64,000 nucleotides of DNA from Planctomycetota bacterium (GTDB taxonomy: Bacteria; Planctomycetota; Phycisphaerae; Phycisphaerales; UBA5793). Made by a program: the position numbers and the translations under genes. The DNA lies in assembly GCA_013112555.1 (NCBI GenBank), contig JABFGK010000002.1:620001-684000 (forward strand), written 5' to 3'. The notes under the pieces were generated by a model. It did not search any database, had not been told where the DNA came from, and saw only the letters and a list, made by a program, of their open reading frames with translations. Shown piece after piece: positions 53,562 through 61,505 of the stretch (positions are counted from its first letter, which is position 1; each line of letters begins with the position of its first letter).

Positions 53562-55076
53562 ATGTCAGCAGCAGCATCATCATCATCGTCATCCTCAAGA
53601 CCATCTGCCGACAAGACTGACAGCCCGTCGATTGCCGAACTGATCGACGCGATGCCGATCGATGAACACGAAACCGCGCCGGACGGCGAGCGAGCCGTCG
53701 GCTACCAGCAGGCACTCCAGGATCTGCTGGCCGACCTGGCACTGCGCCCGATCCCGACGAATCGGCTCGGCCGACTCTGGATCCTCACATCACTCCAGGC
53801 CAAAATCGGGGCTGCCTACTTCGCCTGGTGGTTGCGCAAATGGTACAAGAACGCCGATGCACAGCAGCGCGCCCTGAACGATGCCCATATGAAGGCTGCC
53901 TTCCGCATGCTCGGCAGCATGAGTTATCTGCGCGGGGCGGCAATGAAGTTCGGCCAGATGCTGGCCAACTACCCCGATGTCATGCCGTCCGAGTTCACCG
54001 AAGTGCTCGGCTCACTGCACTTCGAAGCGCCCGCCATGCACTATTCCCTGCTCCGCGAGTTCATCACCCGAGAACTCGGCCGCGACCCGGAAGACGTGTT
54101 CGACGACTTCGAAACCGAAGCATTTGCCGCTGCCTCATTGGGACAGGTGCATCGGGCACGCCTCAAGGAATCCGGCCGGCCGGTTGCCGTCAAGGTGCAA
54201 TATCCAAACATTGCGCGCACCATCGAATCAGACCTCAAGAATCTCAAGGCCGTCTTTGCCCCCATGCGCATGCACCCGGATTGGGACAGCATGATGAACG
54301 GCTACGAGGACATCCGTCGCATGCTCGCGCTCGAGTGTGATTATGAACACGAAGCCGAGAACCTGCGAGTGGCCCGGCTTGCATTTGCCGATCGGAACGA
54401 CATCGTCGTGCCGCGCGTGTATGACGACTACTCAACGCGACGCGTCCTGACGATGGACCTGCTGGATGACGGGCTGCACCTGCGCCAATATCTGGAAACA
54501 AACCCCTCACAAGAGGAACGAGACCGATACGGCGAGTTGATTGCGCACTCAACGCTCCGCCTCAGTTATGGCGAGCGATTGCTCCATGCCGACCCGCACC
54601 CGGCCAACTATGTGTTCCTGAACGACGGGCGCCTCGGTTTGCTCGACTTCGGGTGCTGCGTCCGGTATTCGGAAGATGATCTGAAGTACGTCCTGAAAGC
54701 GGAACAGGCGTTCCGGTCCGGCTCGGAGGAACGAATCATCGAAGCCTGCGCCCATGCCGGCTGCGCCACGCCGAAACAAAGGGCGGACAAGGAACGGATG
54801 CTGATGCTCAAGGCCTGGGGCGACTGGGTCTGGGAAACACAGGAGGAGGACCGCGTCTTTGACTTCAGCGACATTTCCTATATCCGGCGCGGGGCCGAGA
54901 TCTACACCGAACTGCTACGCCGACGGTATGTCCGCTCACGACCGGTCAACACCTGGCTCACCCGTGCCTTCTTCGGCATCCGTGCCATGCTGACCGAACT
55001 CCGCGCACGCGTCAACTACTACCAAATCTGGCGTGAGTATTCCGACCGCTATTACAGTTGGGAACAGGAAGAGTAG
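53562..55076 (+). CDS. ABC1/AarF/UbiB-family atypical kinase
   Basis: The 504-aa protein has the UbiB-family motifs: SYLRGAAMKFGQMLA (K-x-GQ), FAAASLGQVHRARL (the Ala-rich nucleotide loop), VAVKVQYPNI (ion-pair Lys), LHADPHPANYVF (catalytic Asp) and GLLDFGCC (metal-binding DFG). The N-terminus is Ser-rich with an acidic linker. Relatives support ubiquinone or lipid metabolism, mostly by ATPase activity. An operon with a TetR regulator (17-base gap) suggests stress- or lipid-linked control. No ubiquinone genes are adjacent. Confidence 0.9.
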   Translation: MSAAASSSSSSSRPSADKTDSPSIAELIDAMPIDEHETAPDGERAVGYQQALQDLLADLALRPIPTNRLGRLWILTSLQAKIGAAYFAWWLRKWYKNADAQQRALNDAHMKAAFRMLGSMSYLRGAAMKFGQMLANYPDVMPSEFTEVLGSLHFEAPAMHYSLLREFITRELGRDPEDVFDDFETEAFAAASLGQVHRARLKESGRPVAVKVQYPNIARTIESDLKNLKAVFAPMRMHPDWDSMMNGYEDIRRMLALECDYEHEAENLRVARLAFADRNDIVVPRVYDDYSTRRVLTMDLLDDGLHLRQYLETNPSQEERDRYGELIAHSTLRLSYGERLLHADPHPANYVFLNDGRLGLLDFGCCVRYSEDDLKYVLKAEQAFRSGSEERIIEACAHAGCATPKQRADKERMLMLKAWGDWVWETQEEDRVFDFSDISYIRRGAEIYTELLRRRYVRSRPVNTWLTRAFFGIRAMLTELRARVNYYQIWREYSDRYYSWEQEE

Positions 55077-55096
55077 TTAGCCCCCGGCTCTGCCGG

Positions 55097-55286
55097 GGGA
55101 ATGATGCGCAAGCATCATCATGCCATGCCATGCCATGCCGCGTGCGGCTCCCCTCCCTTCCCTTCCCTCCGTCATCCCGGCGCAGGCCGGGATCCAGGGA
55201 GATGAATGCGGCCCATACGATTCCCCTGCCGGATCTTCCGCTCAAAGCAGCGTTGATCCGGCCTACTTCCTCTCCCCGTCATTCCC
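55097..55286. repeat. Direct repeat B flanking the TetR-AarF operon
   Basis: This is the partner of 52602-52768, with the same order of blocks and a local expansion of CATGC units. It is preceded by the hairpin CCCCCGGCTCTGCCGGGGG (55080-55098), which could end the operon. It runs into ATTCCCGCGCACGCGGGAAT. Confidence 0.8.
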
Positions 55287-55313
55287 GCGCACGCGGGAAT
55301 CCATCTTCCTCCC

Positions 55314-55390
55314 TTCACCGGCCCACCGGCGTACCATCATGTGTTACCCATGTCCCCGAACGGGTGTCACCCATCTGTCCGGTCCAAACA
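55314..55390 (+). mobile_element. Solo right end of the IS481-family element (77 bp)
   Basis: The sequence matches bases 4296-4372 of IS481 copy 1 from TTCACCGGCCCACCGGCG to GGTCCAAACA. No transposase or left end remains. It is followed by GAGAGGGGCTGGGGGTGAGG, the same flank that follows copy 2 at 60980. Confidence 0.9.
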
Positions 55391-55455
55391 GAGAGGGGCT
55401 GGGGGTGAGGGCCATTCCTCACCCCATCACCCCCCCTGCGTCACAAGGACACAAA

Positions 55456-57009
55456 TCACTTCGCGACCTTCAACTCATCCCACGAAATCGTCCACGTCAC
55501 CGACTCCGTGTTCCCTGCCGCATACGCCGTATTAAGCCACAGCCCGTACACAATGCCGAATCGTCGTTCACCAGACTTCGGATGCGTCACCTCAACCAAC
55601 AGCCACAAACTGCGATCATCCCAATTGTCCTTGCCACCATTCAGATAATCACCGGTGATCGAAGCGGCCTCACCGCTCCCCTGCCCGTCCGGCGAATCAG
55701 CCCGATCCGCAGCCACACCCTGGACCCGCGCGTCCTCCAGGCCAGCCGATCGCGAGGCCCACCATTTCACCGTTGCACCGGCCAGCGCTGATGCCCCACC
55801 CGCATCCGTCACGGCCACCTTCAACTCAGCAGGCACCCACTTCCACATATGCCCGTATTCAATCGTCGTATCCTCACACGACCCGACCCGAGCAATGCCG
55901 GCCTTGCTGTTCATCACGGCTGCTGCCAGCGGCCCGACAATGATGTCATCTCGGTACGGGTAGTTCAGCACCTCAGTCGCCCACGGCTCCGGAACCGGGA
56001 CCGCCTCATCGGTCCAGGCCGACAATGCGCCGGCTGGGATTTCATAAATGTAAATGTCCCCCACACCCCGGAAGTGAATCATCTCGTGCCACAGGGCATG
56101 CTCACCCCAGGTGGACCAGAGGTCAAAGATGTGCTGCGTCGGCTCGGTGGAACCGGGTACCGGTTCGCCCTCTTCGACGAAATAGAAGGTATGACCGATC
56201 GTGTAATGCGGCATCCAGAAGCCACCGAGCCGGCCCCCCTCATTGCAGTTGATGACAAGGTCATACTGCGGGTGGTCCTCGAACAACGGCGGCAGATCCG
56301 GGAGCTGGCCGGTCTCATCCGGATCGTCAGGCTCAGCCGTCTCCTGCTGTTCATAGACCTCAACATGATCAATCCGGAACCGATCGGTCACGGGCACGCG
56401 CTCCAGCCCCAGCACCGCCGGCGCCGTCCCGTTCTCAAACATGTCATGCAGACTCTCAAATGAATCGCGCATCCGTCGGGTAAACGAGCCGAATCGCTTG
56501 TTGCCGGCCTCCCACGTCTTCTTCTCCACCACGAGCGCCACCCGCATCGCATCGGCCGGGTGGATGAGCACACTGTCGGTCGGGACGAGCTGATGGACCG
56601 CAGAGTCGTAATAGGCAGCCTCTATCTTTGAGCCGTATGGAATCTCAGCAGTCGGCAGCGTGTGAGGAACCGACATCGTCTCACCCGGTGACAGGTACCC
56701 GACTTCCTCCATCCCGATCGTTCGCCCCCATTCGATCGCTGCATACACCCGCTTGTCCGACAGGTTCCGCAGGTACACCGTCAACGTTGCCTCCTCAGCC
56801 TCCGGTGCATGCGGCCGATCGCCGACCTCTCGAACCTCTACCTTCGGCGAGATCTCAAGATAATCGATCACCAACCTGTCATATCGATGGTTGCGGGGAT
56901 TGGTGTCGCTCTCGGTGGCTTCCTGCGCATGGGCTGCGACCGACGGAAGCATGCCAACGAAAAAGGCGACCAGAACGGCTGTACGGCTTCGTGTGTGTGG
57001 AGTCATCAT
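55456..57009 (-). CDS. Secreted protein of unknown function with HExxH motif
   Basis: The start is set at the paired ATGs 57009/57006, which open a signal peptide (AVLVAFFVGMLPSVAAHAQ); the longer ORF is not needed. The 517-aa product has an N-terminal beta-domain about protein strands (TLTVYLRNLSDKRVYAAIEWG, YLSPGETMSVPHTLP). A segment with HALWHEMIHFRGVGDIYIYEIP follows. HEMIH fits the HExxH zinc site of metallopeptidases, and a WTDEAVPVPEPWATEVLNYPY stretch 20 residues later could supply the third ligand. A C-terminal domain includes TISWDELKV. I do not recognise a named family; peptidase activity is inferred from the motif only. Confidence 0.65.
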   Translation of the reverse strand: MMTPHTRSRTAVLVAFFVGMLPSVAAHAQEATESDTNPRNHRYDRLVIDYLEISPKVEVREVGDRPHAPEAEEATLTVYLRNLSDKRVYAAIEWGRTIGMEEVGYLSPGETMSVPHTLPTAEIPYGSKIEAAYYDSAVHQLVPTDSVLIHPADAMRVALVVEKKTWEAGNKRFGSFTRRMRDSFESLHDMFENGTAPAVLGLERVPVTDRFRIDHVEVYEQQETAEPDDPDETGQLPDLPPLFEDHPQYDLVINCNEGGRLGGFWMPHYTIGHTFYFVEEGEPVPGSTEPTQHIFDLWSTWGEHALWHEMIHFRGVGDIYIYEIPAGALSAWTDEAVPVPEPWATEVLNYPYRDDIIVGPLAAAVMNSKAGIARVGSCEDTTIEYGHMWKWVPAELKVAVTDAGGASALAGATVKWWASRSAGLEDARVQGVAADRADSPDGQGSGEAASITGDYLNGGKDNWDDRSLWLLVEVTHPKSGERRFGIVYGLWLNTAYAAGNTESVTWTISWDELKVAK

Positions 57010-57094
57010 GCCCGATGGTATGCAGGCAAGCCGAGAGGGTGTCACTGGGGGAATCCCGGAATGGATACACCCCCCCTCCACTGACCGCCGCGCA

Positions 57095-57529
57095 TCACGC
57101 CCGATCCGCCTCCCCTGCCGAAGCCATGAACTGAAAAGCGATCCCGGCAATCACCCCCGCCAGCACCACGCCCACCAGATCGGCAAACCAGTCAGACCAC
57201 TGCGCATGCCGGTGCACGATCGGCAACGCCTGGGTGATTTCATCAAATCCGGCCCAGACTGCCGCAATCAGACAGCAGACCGCTGTGATGACCAGCGGGT
57301 TCAGCCGCCGTGCCGGCCAGGCAGCAATGGCAAGAAACGTCCAGATCGCATACGCCCCCACATGCGCCTGCTTATCAACCGGGATCGCCCCTTCGGATGA
57401 GACATGAACCTGCGGCAGATGGGTCGCCACATACAACAGCACGGCATACGAAACAAACGCCGTTCGCCACCAGATCGGGCGGATCGAACGCAGACGCTGG
57501 ATTACGGGCGGCCGACGCTGCTCGGTCAT
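57095..57529 (-). CDS. VanZ-like membrane protein
   Basis: The 144-aa protein has four predicted helices with the VanZ-family features. The first is RTAFVSYAVLLYVATHLP. It is followed by VDKQAHVGAYAIWTFLAIAAW (D-K-x-x-H near the second helix), then LVITAVCCLIAAVWAGFDEITQ and the HRHAQWSDWFADLVGVVLAGVIAGI motif (DW-x-D-x-x-x-N-x-x-G pattern). Function in most bacteria is unknown; some relatives alter glycopeptide susceptibility. The ATG overlaps the stop of the ParA gene by four bases. Confidence 0.85.
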   Translation of the reverse strand: MTEQRRPPVIQRLRSIRPIWWRTAFVSYAVLLYVATHLPQVHVSSEGAIPVDKQAHVGAYAIWTFLAIAAWPARRLNPLVITAVCCLIAAVWAGFDEITQALPIVHRHAQWSDWFADLVGVVLAGVIAGIAFQFMASAGEADRA

Positions 57530-58557
57530 GAGTGGTCAGCCTCACTCGTCGCAGCCACATCCTGCTCGACCGTCACCGCCGGCTCCACCCCGTCATCCGG
57601 GGGGGCCATGTGCCGCACCACGACCTCCGGCTCCGACTCCTCTTCGGCTGACGGCTCATCGGGCTGCGTCACCAGCGGCTGCTCGGTCGCCGGCATGCCG
57701 TTGCGGGCCGAGACGAACTTGTCCCACTGCCGCATCAACGTCTGTGCCAGATCCGTGTAGTCCTGGGCACCGGGGCAACTCGCGTCATATTCAAGGATCG
57801 ACTGACCGAAACTCGGGGCCTCAGCCAGTTTGATATTCCGTCGGATCGGCGGCTTGAACACACGACAGTTCCGCCACGGGACCTCTTTTTCACGCTCGCC
57901 GGCAAAAAACGTCTCCAGGTTTTCGACCACCTCGGCGGCCAGGCGGGTCTGCCCCTCAAACATGCACAGCACCACGCCCGTCACCTGCAGTTTCGGATTC
58001 ACCTGCTCAAAAACCATCCCCACCGTCTTGAGAAGCCGGGCCACCCCCTGCAATGCCAGGAAATGGGCCTGCATCGGCACGATCACCTCACGCGCTGCTG
58101 CCAACGCGTTCACCGTCAGCAGCCCGAGGCTGGGCGGGCAATCCAACAGCAGGAAATCGAAGCACTGAGCGATCTCTGAATGACGCAGTGCATCAGCAAG
58201 ACGCCGGGTACGCCCCGGCTGGTCCGCCAACTCCACTTCGACCGCTGCCAGATCCACCTCCGACGGCATCACCATCAGGTTCGGCGCTGCCTCAATCCAC
58301 GTCGAGTCGGCCACGGTCGCAAACCCGTCCGATGACGGCTGCTCTGTCAGCACGTCATAGACCGATTGCTCCGGGGCGTTATTGCCGTCCGGCTCAATCC
58401 CCAGGTGCAGCGTCAGATGGGCCTGTGGGTCAAGATCAATCACCCCGACCGATCGACCCGCCGCTGCCATCGCTGCTGCCACGTTGGCGACCGTCGTCGT
58501 CTTGCCGACGCCCCCCTTCTGGTTTAGAAACGCAATCGTCCGCGTCATGTTGGGCAT
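57526..58557 (-). CDS. ParA/Soj-family chromosome-partitioning ATPase
   Basis: The start is taken at MPNMTRT (58557). The 343-aa protein has IAFLNQKGGVGKTTTVANVAAAMAA (deviant Walker A), VGVIDLDPQAHLTLHLG (A') and FDFLLLDCPPSLGLLTVNAL (Walker B). It also has the Soj-type loop REVIVPMQAHFLALQGVARLL and IRRNIKLAEAPSFGQSILEYD. A long acidic C-terminal tail (about 280-343) is unusual. parB is not next to it; the neighbours are vanZ-like (same operon) and recO (divergent). It is clearly different from the ParA-like ATPase at 24180-25253. Confidence 0.88.
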   Translation of the reverse strand: MPNMTRTIAFLNQKGGVGKTTTVANVAAAMAAAGRSVGVIDLDPQAHLTLHLGIEPDGNNAPEQSVYDVLTEQPSSDGFATVADSTWIEAAPNLMVMPSEVDLAAVEVELADQPGRTRRLADALRHSEIAQCFDFLLLDCPPSLGLLTVNALAAAREVIVPMQAHFLALQGVARLLKTVGMVFEQVNPKLQVTGVVLCMFEGQTRLAAEVVENLETFFAGEREKEVPWRNCRVFKPPIRRNIKLAEAPSFGQSILEYDASCPGAQDYTDLAQTLMRQWDKFVSARNGMPATEQPLVTQPDEPSAEEESEPEVVVRHMAPPDDGVEPAVTVEQDVAATSEADHS

Positions 58558-58689
58558 GTGAGAATCCTGCTCTTTCTCGGTATCCTGAGCCTTCTCCACT
58601 CACATGATACACGCGATCTTGTGGTCGGTTGCGCCTGGGAACATCTTGTTGCGGCCCCAGGCCGCAGTCGCGTCTACGCTTGCCTAGCC

Positions 58690-59463
58690 ATGTCCACTCG
58701 ACTCTCCGATCAGGCCGTCTGTATCCGACACTGGGACTTCTCCGAGACCAGTCAGACCGTGTCCCTATTCCTGCGCGATCATGGCCTGGTCCGAGGACTC
58801 GCCAAAGGATCAAAGCAGGCCAAGGGACGATTCTCCGGCGGCATCGGGCTCCTGTCACGTGGTCACGTCCAGGCCATCGTCAAATCCGGCCGCGATCTGG
58901 CCACCATCACCGAATGGGACCTGCTCGAACTCTACCCGGCCCTCTCCCGCAACCTCGCCTCCCATTACGCCGGCCTCTACTTCGCCGATCTAATCCAACA
59001 CCTCTTCAGCGAGGCCGACCCACATCCCGACATGTTCGACTGTCTCACGAAGTCACTCGCGGCCCTCCCCGATTCCGGAAGCGTTGAGAACCGCCTGCTT
59101 GCATTTCAATGGACGGCACTCGTCGAGGCCGGATTCAGGCCCGTCCTGGACCACGATGCTCAAACCGGTGAGACGTTTCCCGATGATGCCAAATCGCTCG
59201 GCTTCAGTGCCGGCGCCGGCGGGACCGTCGTCGATGATGGGCGCGGCGATCGCTGGCGCGTTCGGACCGAAACCATCGTACTGCTCCGCCGTGTTGCAGA
59301 CGGATCACATGACGAGGCAGCACACCCATCCGATCAAGCCGTCGGCCGCGCCAACCTGCTGCTCGCTGCATACCTCCGAGCCATCATGGACCGAGAGCCG
59401 GCCACCATGCGCGCCGTCTTCGGAAAAAAACTTCCCGCCACCACCACCGCTCGACGCAACTAG
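58690..59463 (+). CDS. recO: DNA repair protein RecO
   Basis: RecO loads RecA onto SSB-coated DNA in the RecFOR pathway. ATG 58690 gives 257 aa, normal length. The N-terminal OB-fold shows AVCIRHWDFSETSQTVSLFLRDHGLVRGLAKGSKQAKGRFSGGI. The helical part has ASHYAGLYFADLIQHLFSEADPHPDMFDCL, the L-x-x-L-x-x-x-G-x-x-P stretch FQWTALVEAGFRPVLD, and GRANLLLAAYLRAIM near the end. The zinc-finger cysteines of some RecO proteins are absent. It is divergent from parA; IS481 copy 2 inserted 68 bases after its stop. Confidence 0.92.
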   Translation: MSTRLSDQAVCIRHWDFSETSQTVSLFLRDHGLVRGLAKGSKQAKGRFSGGIGLLSRGHVQAIVKSGRDLATITEWDLLELYPALSRNLASHYAGLYFADLIQHLFSEADPHPDMFDCLTKSLAALPDSGSVENRLLAFQWTALVEAGFRPVLDHDAQTGETFPDDAKSLGFSAGAGGTVVDDGRGDRWRVRTETIVLLRRVADGSHDEAAHPSDQAVGRANLLLAAYLRAIMDREPATMRAVFGKKLPATTTARRN

Positions 59464-59530
59464 GCTTTCCCCCTTCCGTCATCCCGGCGCAGGCCGGGAT
59501 CCATCTTGCCACCCTCTCCCCGCGGGAGAG

Positions 59531-60979
59531 TGTATAGACCGGAGACATAGGTAACAGGTGTTCGGAGACATGGGTGACACTTTTCGTATGCTGGTTTCTT
59601 CACCGATTGAGGAGACCAGGCATGCCGTGGAAGGAAGTGTCAACCGTGTCGGAGCGACAGGAGTTTGTACACCTGGCCAGCGTCGAGGGGGCCAACATCG
59701 CCCGTCTCAGTCGCGGGTTCGGAATCAGCCGCAAGACGGCCTACAAGTGGCTCGATCGGTATCGTCGGGGAGGGGATGAGGCGTTGATTGACCGGTCGCG
59801 TCGGCCGACCCGATCACCGGCTCAGACGCCAGTGTCAGTGGAGTCGGCGGTGCTGGCCATCCGGAGTCGCCACCCGGTCTGGGGTGGCCGCAAGATTCGT
59901 CACCGTTTGCTGGCGTTGGGCCATCATGAGTCGGTTCCGGCCGCCAGCACCATCACCGGGATTCTGCGTCGCCATGGGCTGATTGATCCAGCCGAAGCGA
60001 GCAAACACACGCCGTGTCGTCGCTTCGAACATGGGCAACCCAACGATCTGTGGCAGATGGATTTCAAAGGGCATGTCGCGATGAGCGATGCTCTCGAGGA
60101 TCGTCGCCGAGTGTATCCGCTGACGGTGCTGGATGATCACTCGCGGTATGTCGTCGGGCTGCGCGCCTGTGGGCATGAGCGTGAAGCGACGGTTCGTTCG
60201 GAGTTGACGGGCATCTTCCAGCACTACGGGCTGCCGCGTCGAATGCTGATGGATAACGGCTCGGTCTGGCGTTCCGACACGCCGCATCGGCACACGAAGT
60301 TGACTGCGTGGTTGTTGCGTCTGGGTGTTCGCGTCACACATAGCCGCCCGGTGCACCCGCAGACGCTGGGCAAGGATGAACGGTTTCATCGGACGCTGAA
60401 AGCTGAGGCGATGACGGGTCGAACCTTCCCGGGCCTGGCCCACTGGCAGCGTCACTTCGATCGCTGGCGGACGGTGTACAACTGTGAGCGGCCGCACGAG
60501 GCATTGGACATGCATCCGCCGGTGAGCCGGTATCGTGGCAGTGACCGTGAGATGCCATCCCGGTTGCCGGCCATCGAGTATTCGCCGAGTGATGTGGTTC
60601 GCAAGGTGGGCCAGGGAGGCTGGATCACGTACGGTGGGATCGAGTACAAGATTGGGAAGGCCTTCGTCGGCGAGTATGTGGCGCTGCGTGCGACGGTCCG
60701 CGACGGGTGGTTCGAAGTGTACTTCTGCCACGAGCGGCTCGGCCGGCTCAACATTCGGAGTCTGACGCGTCGATCGGGCCGGCGTGGCGGGATGGAACGG
60801 GTGGAGCCATGTCCGGCGGGCCCGGGGTTGGGACGCGCGTGAGGTGAATGGCGGCTGCGTTGGCGTCACTCGCTCCGCTCGTGACGCTCCCTCCGCCCGC
60901 CATTCACCGGCCCACCGGCGTACCATCATGTGTTACCCATGTCCCCGAACGGGTGTCACCCATCTGTCCGGTCCAAACA
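59531..60979 (+). mobile_element. IS481-family insertion sequence, copy 2 (1449 bp)
   Basis: It has the same ends and length as copy 1 and the same orientation. It is flanked by a 5-bp duplication GAGAG (59526-59530 and 60980-60984). Removing it rebuilds CTCCCCGCGGGAGAGGGGCT, a palindromic repeat, so the element landed inside a REP-like sequence. Confidence 0.95.
59622..60842 (+). CDS. IS481-family transposase (copy 2)
   Basis: This copy is identical in length and reading frame to the 3015-4235 gene, with the catalytic triad D147, D211, E253 intact. It differs by Thr at residue 358. Codons, Shine-Dalgarno (TGAGGAGACC) and the downstream stem-loop are unchanged, so it is expected to be as active as copy 1. 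Confidence 0.95.
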   Translation: MPWKEVSTVSERQEFVHLASVEGANIARLSRGFGISRKTAYKWLDRYRRGGDEALIDRSRRPTRSPAQTPVSVESAVLAIRSRHPVWGGRKIRHRLLALGHHESVPAASTITGILRRHGLIDPAEASKHTPCRRFEHGQPNDLWQMDFKGHVAMSDALEDRRRVYPLTVLDDHSRYVVGLRACGHEREATVRSELTGIFQHYGLPRRMLMDNGSVWRSDTPHRHTKLTAWLLRLGVRVTHSRPVHPQTLGKDERFHRTLKAEAMTGRTFPGLAHWQRHFDRWRTVYNCERPHEALDMHPPVSRYRGSDREMPSRLPAIEYSPSDVVRKVGQGGWITYGGIEYKIGKAFVGEYVALRATVRDGWFEVYFCHERLGRLNIRSLTRRSGRRGGMERVEPCPAGPGLGRA

Positions 60980-61252
60980 GAGAGGGGCTGGGGGTGAGGG
61001 CCTTTCCCCCCTTCCACCCACCGCCACCACCGGTGGCGGCTTTACTCCTCCCCCCTCCGGCACGCGCCGATAGACAAACCCTGCCGAACCTAACGATCAA
61101 ACTCATATCATGAGCGTTGGAACGAGCCGCGGACTCTTACCATACTTGGCAAAAAAACAGACAAACCTGCTGGAATGCAGGTTTGCCCGTGTGGTGAGTC
61201 TGAAAATTGGTACAGGTGCCGTAGCACTCACATTAAGTCAGAATGAGATGCC
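60980..61252. other. Gap between IS481 copy 2 and the minus-strand secreted-protein gene
   Basis: It begins with the right half of the disrupted repeat (GAGAGGGGCTGGGGGTGAGG), then CCGCCACCACCGGTGGCGG (61021), then the terminator at 61149-61186. No gene is supported. Confidence 0.6.
61149..61186 (-). terminator. Rho-independent terminator of the Gly/Gln-rich protein gene
   Basis: CAAACCTGC/GCAGGTTTG form a perfect 9-bp stem with a 6-nt loop (61162-61185). On the minus strand it is followed by TCTGTTTTTTT. It lies 67 bases past the stop at 61253. Confidence 0.85.
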
Positions 61253-61495
61253 TCACACATCGCTGCCGCGATCGCGCTGCCCTCGCCCACCGCCTCGCTG
61301 CTGGCCGCCCTGTTGCATCTGCTGCCAGCGCTGCCGACCGGAGTCAGCCTCCGGCTTCGGCGCTTCGGCCTGCTGATCGGGCGTGAGGATTCGGAAGACC
61401 TCCTCGGCGGTGGCATTACTCAACTCGCGCTTCTCCTCACGCAGTACGCGAACCGGATCGTCCTCATCAGGACCGCCGCCCCACATGCCGCGCAT
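61253..61495 (-). CDS. Out-of-frame C-terminal part of the Gly/Gln-rich exported protein
   Basis: The 80 residues from MRGMWGGGPDEDDP read LREEKRELSNATAEEVFRILTPDQQAEAPKPE and end in a Gln/Gly/Arg tail. They look like the natural continuation of the gene at 61506-62672: ILTPDQ repeats the ILSEDQLNRWP motif of that protein. The ATG is ten bases past the upstream TGA, so separate translation is possible. Joining would need a +1 shift at CCC-TGA-C. I favour one protein split by a frameshift, real or programmed. Confidence 0.6.
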   Translation of the reverse strand: MRGMWGGGPDEDDPVRVLREEKRELSNATAEEVFRILTPDQQAEAPKPEADSGRQRWQQMQQGGQQRGGGRGQRDRGSDV

Positions 61496-61505
61496 GGCCC
61501 CCGGG

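Noticed and set aside
57526-58557. Replication origin or parABS locus near recO
   Set aside because: No parB, dnaA, gidA/rsmG genes or parS-like 16-mers were seen beside this ParA.
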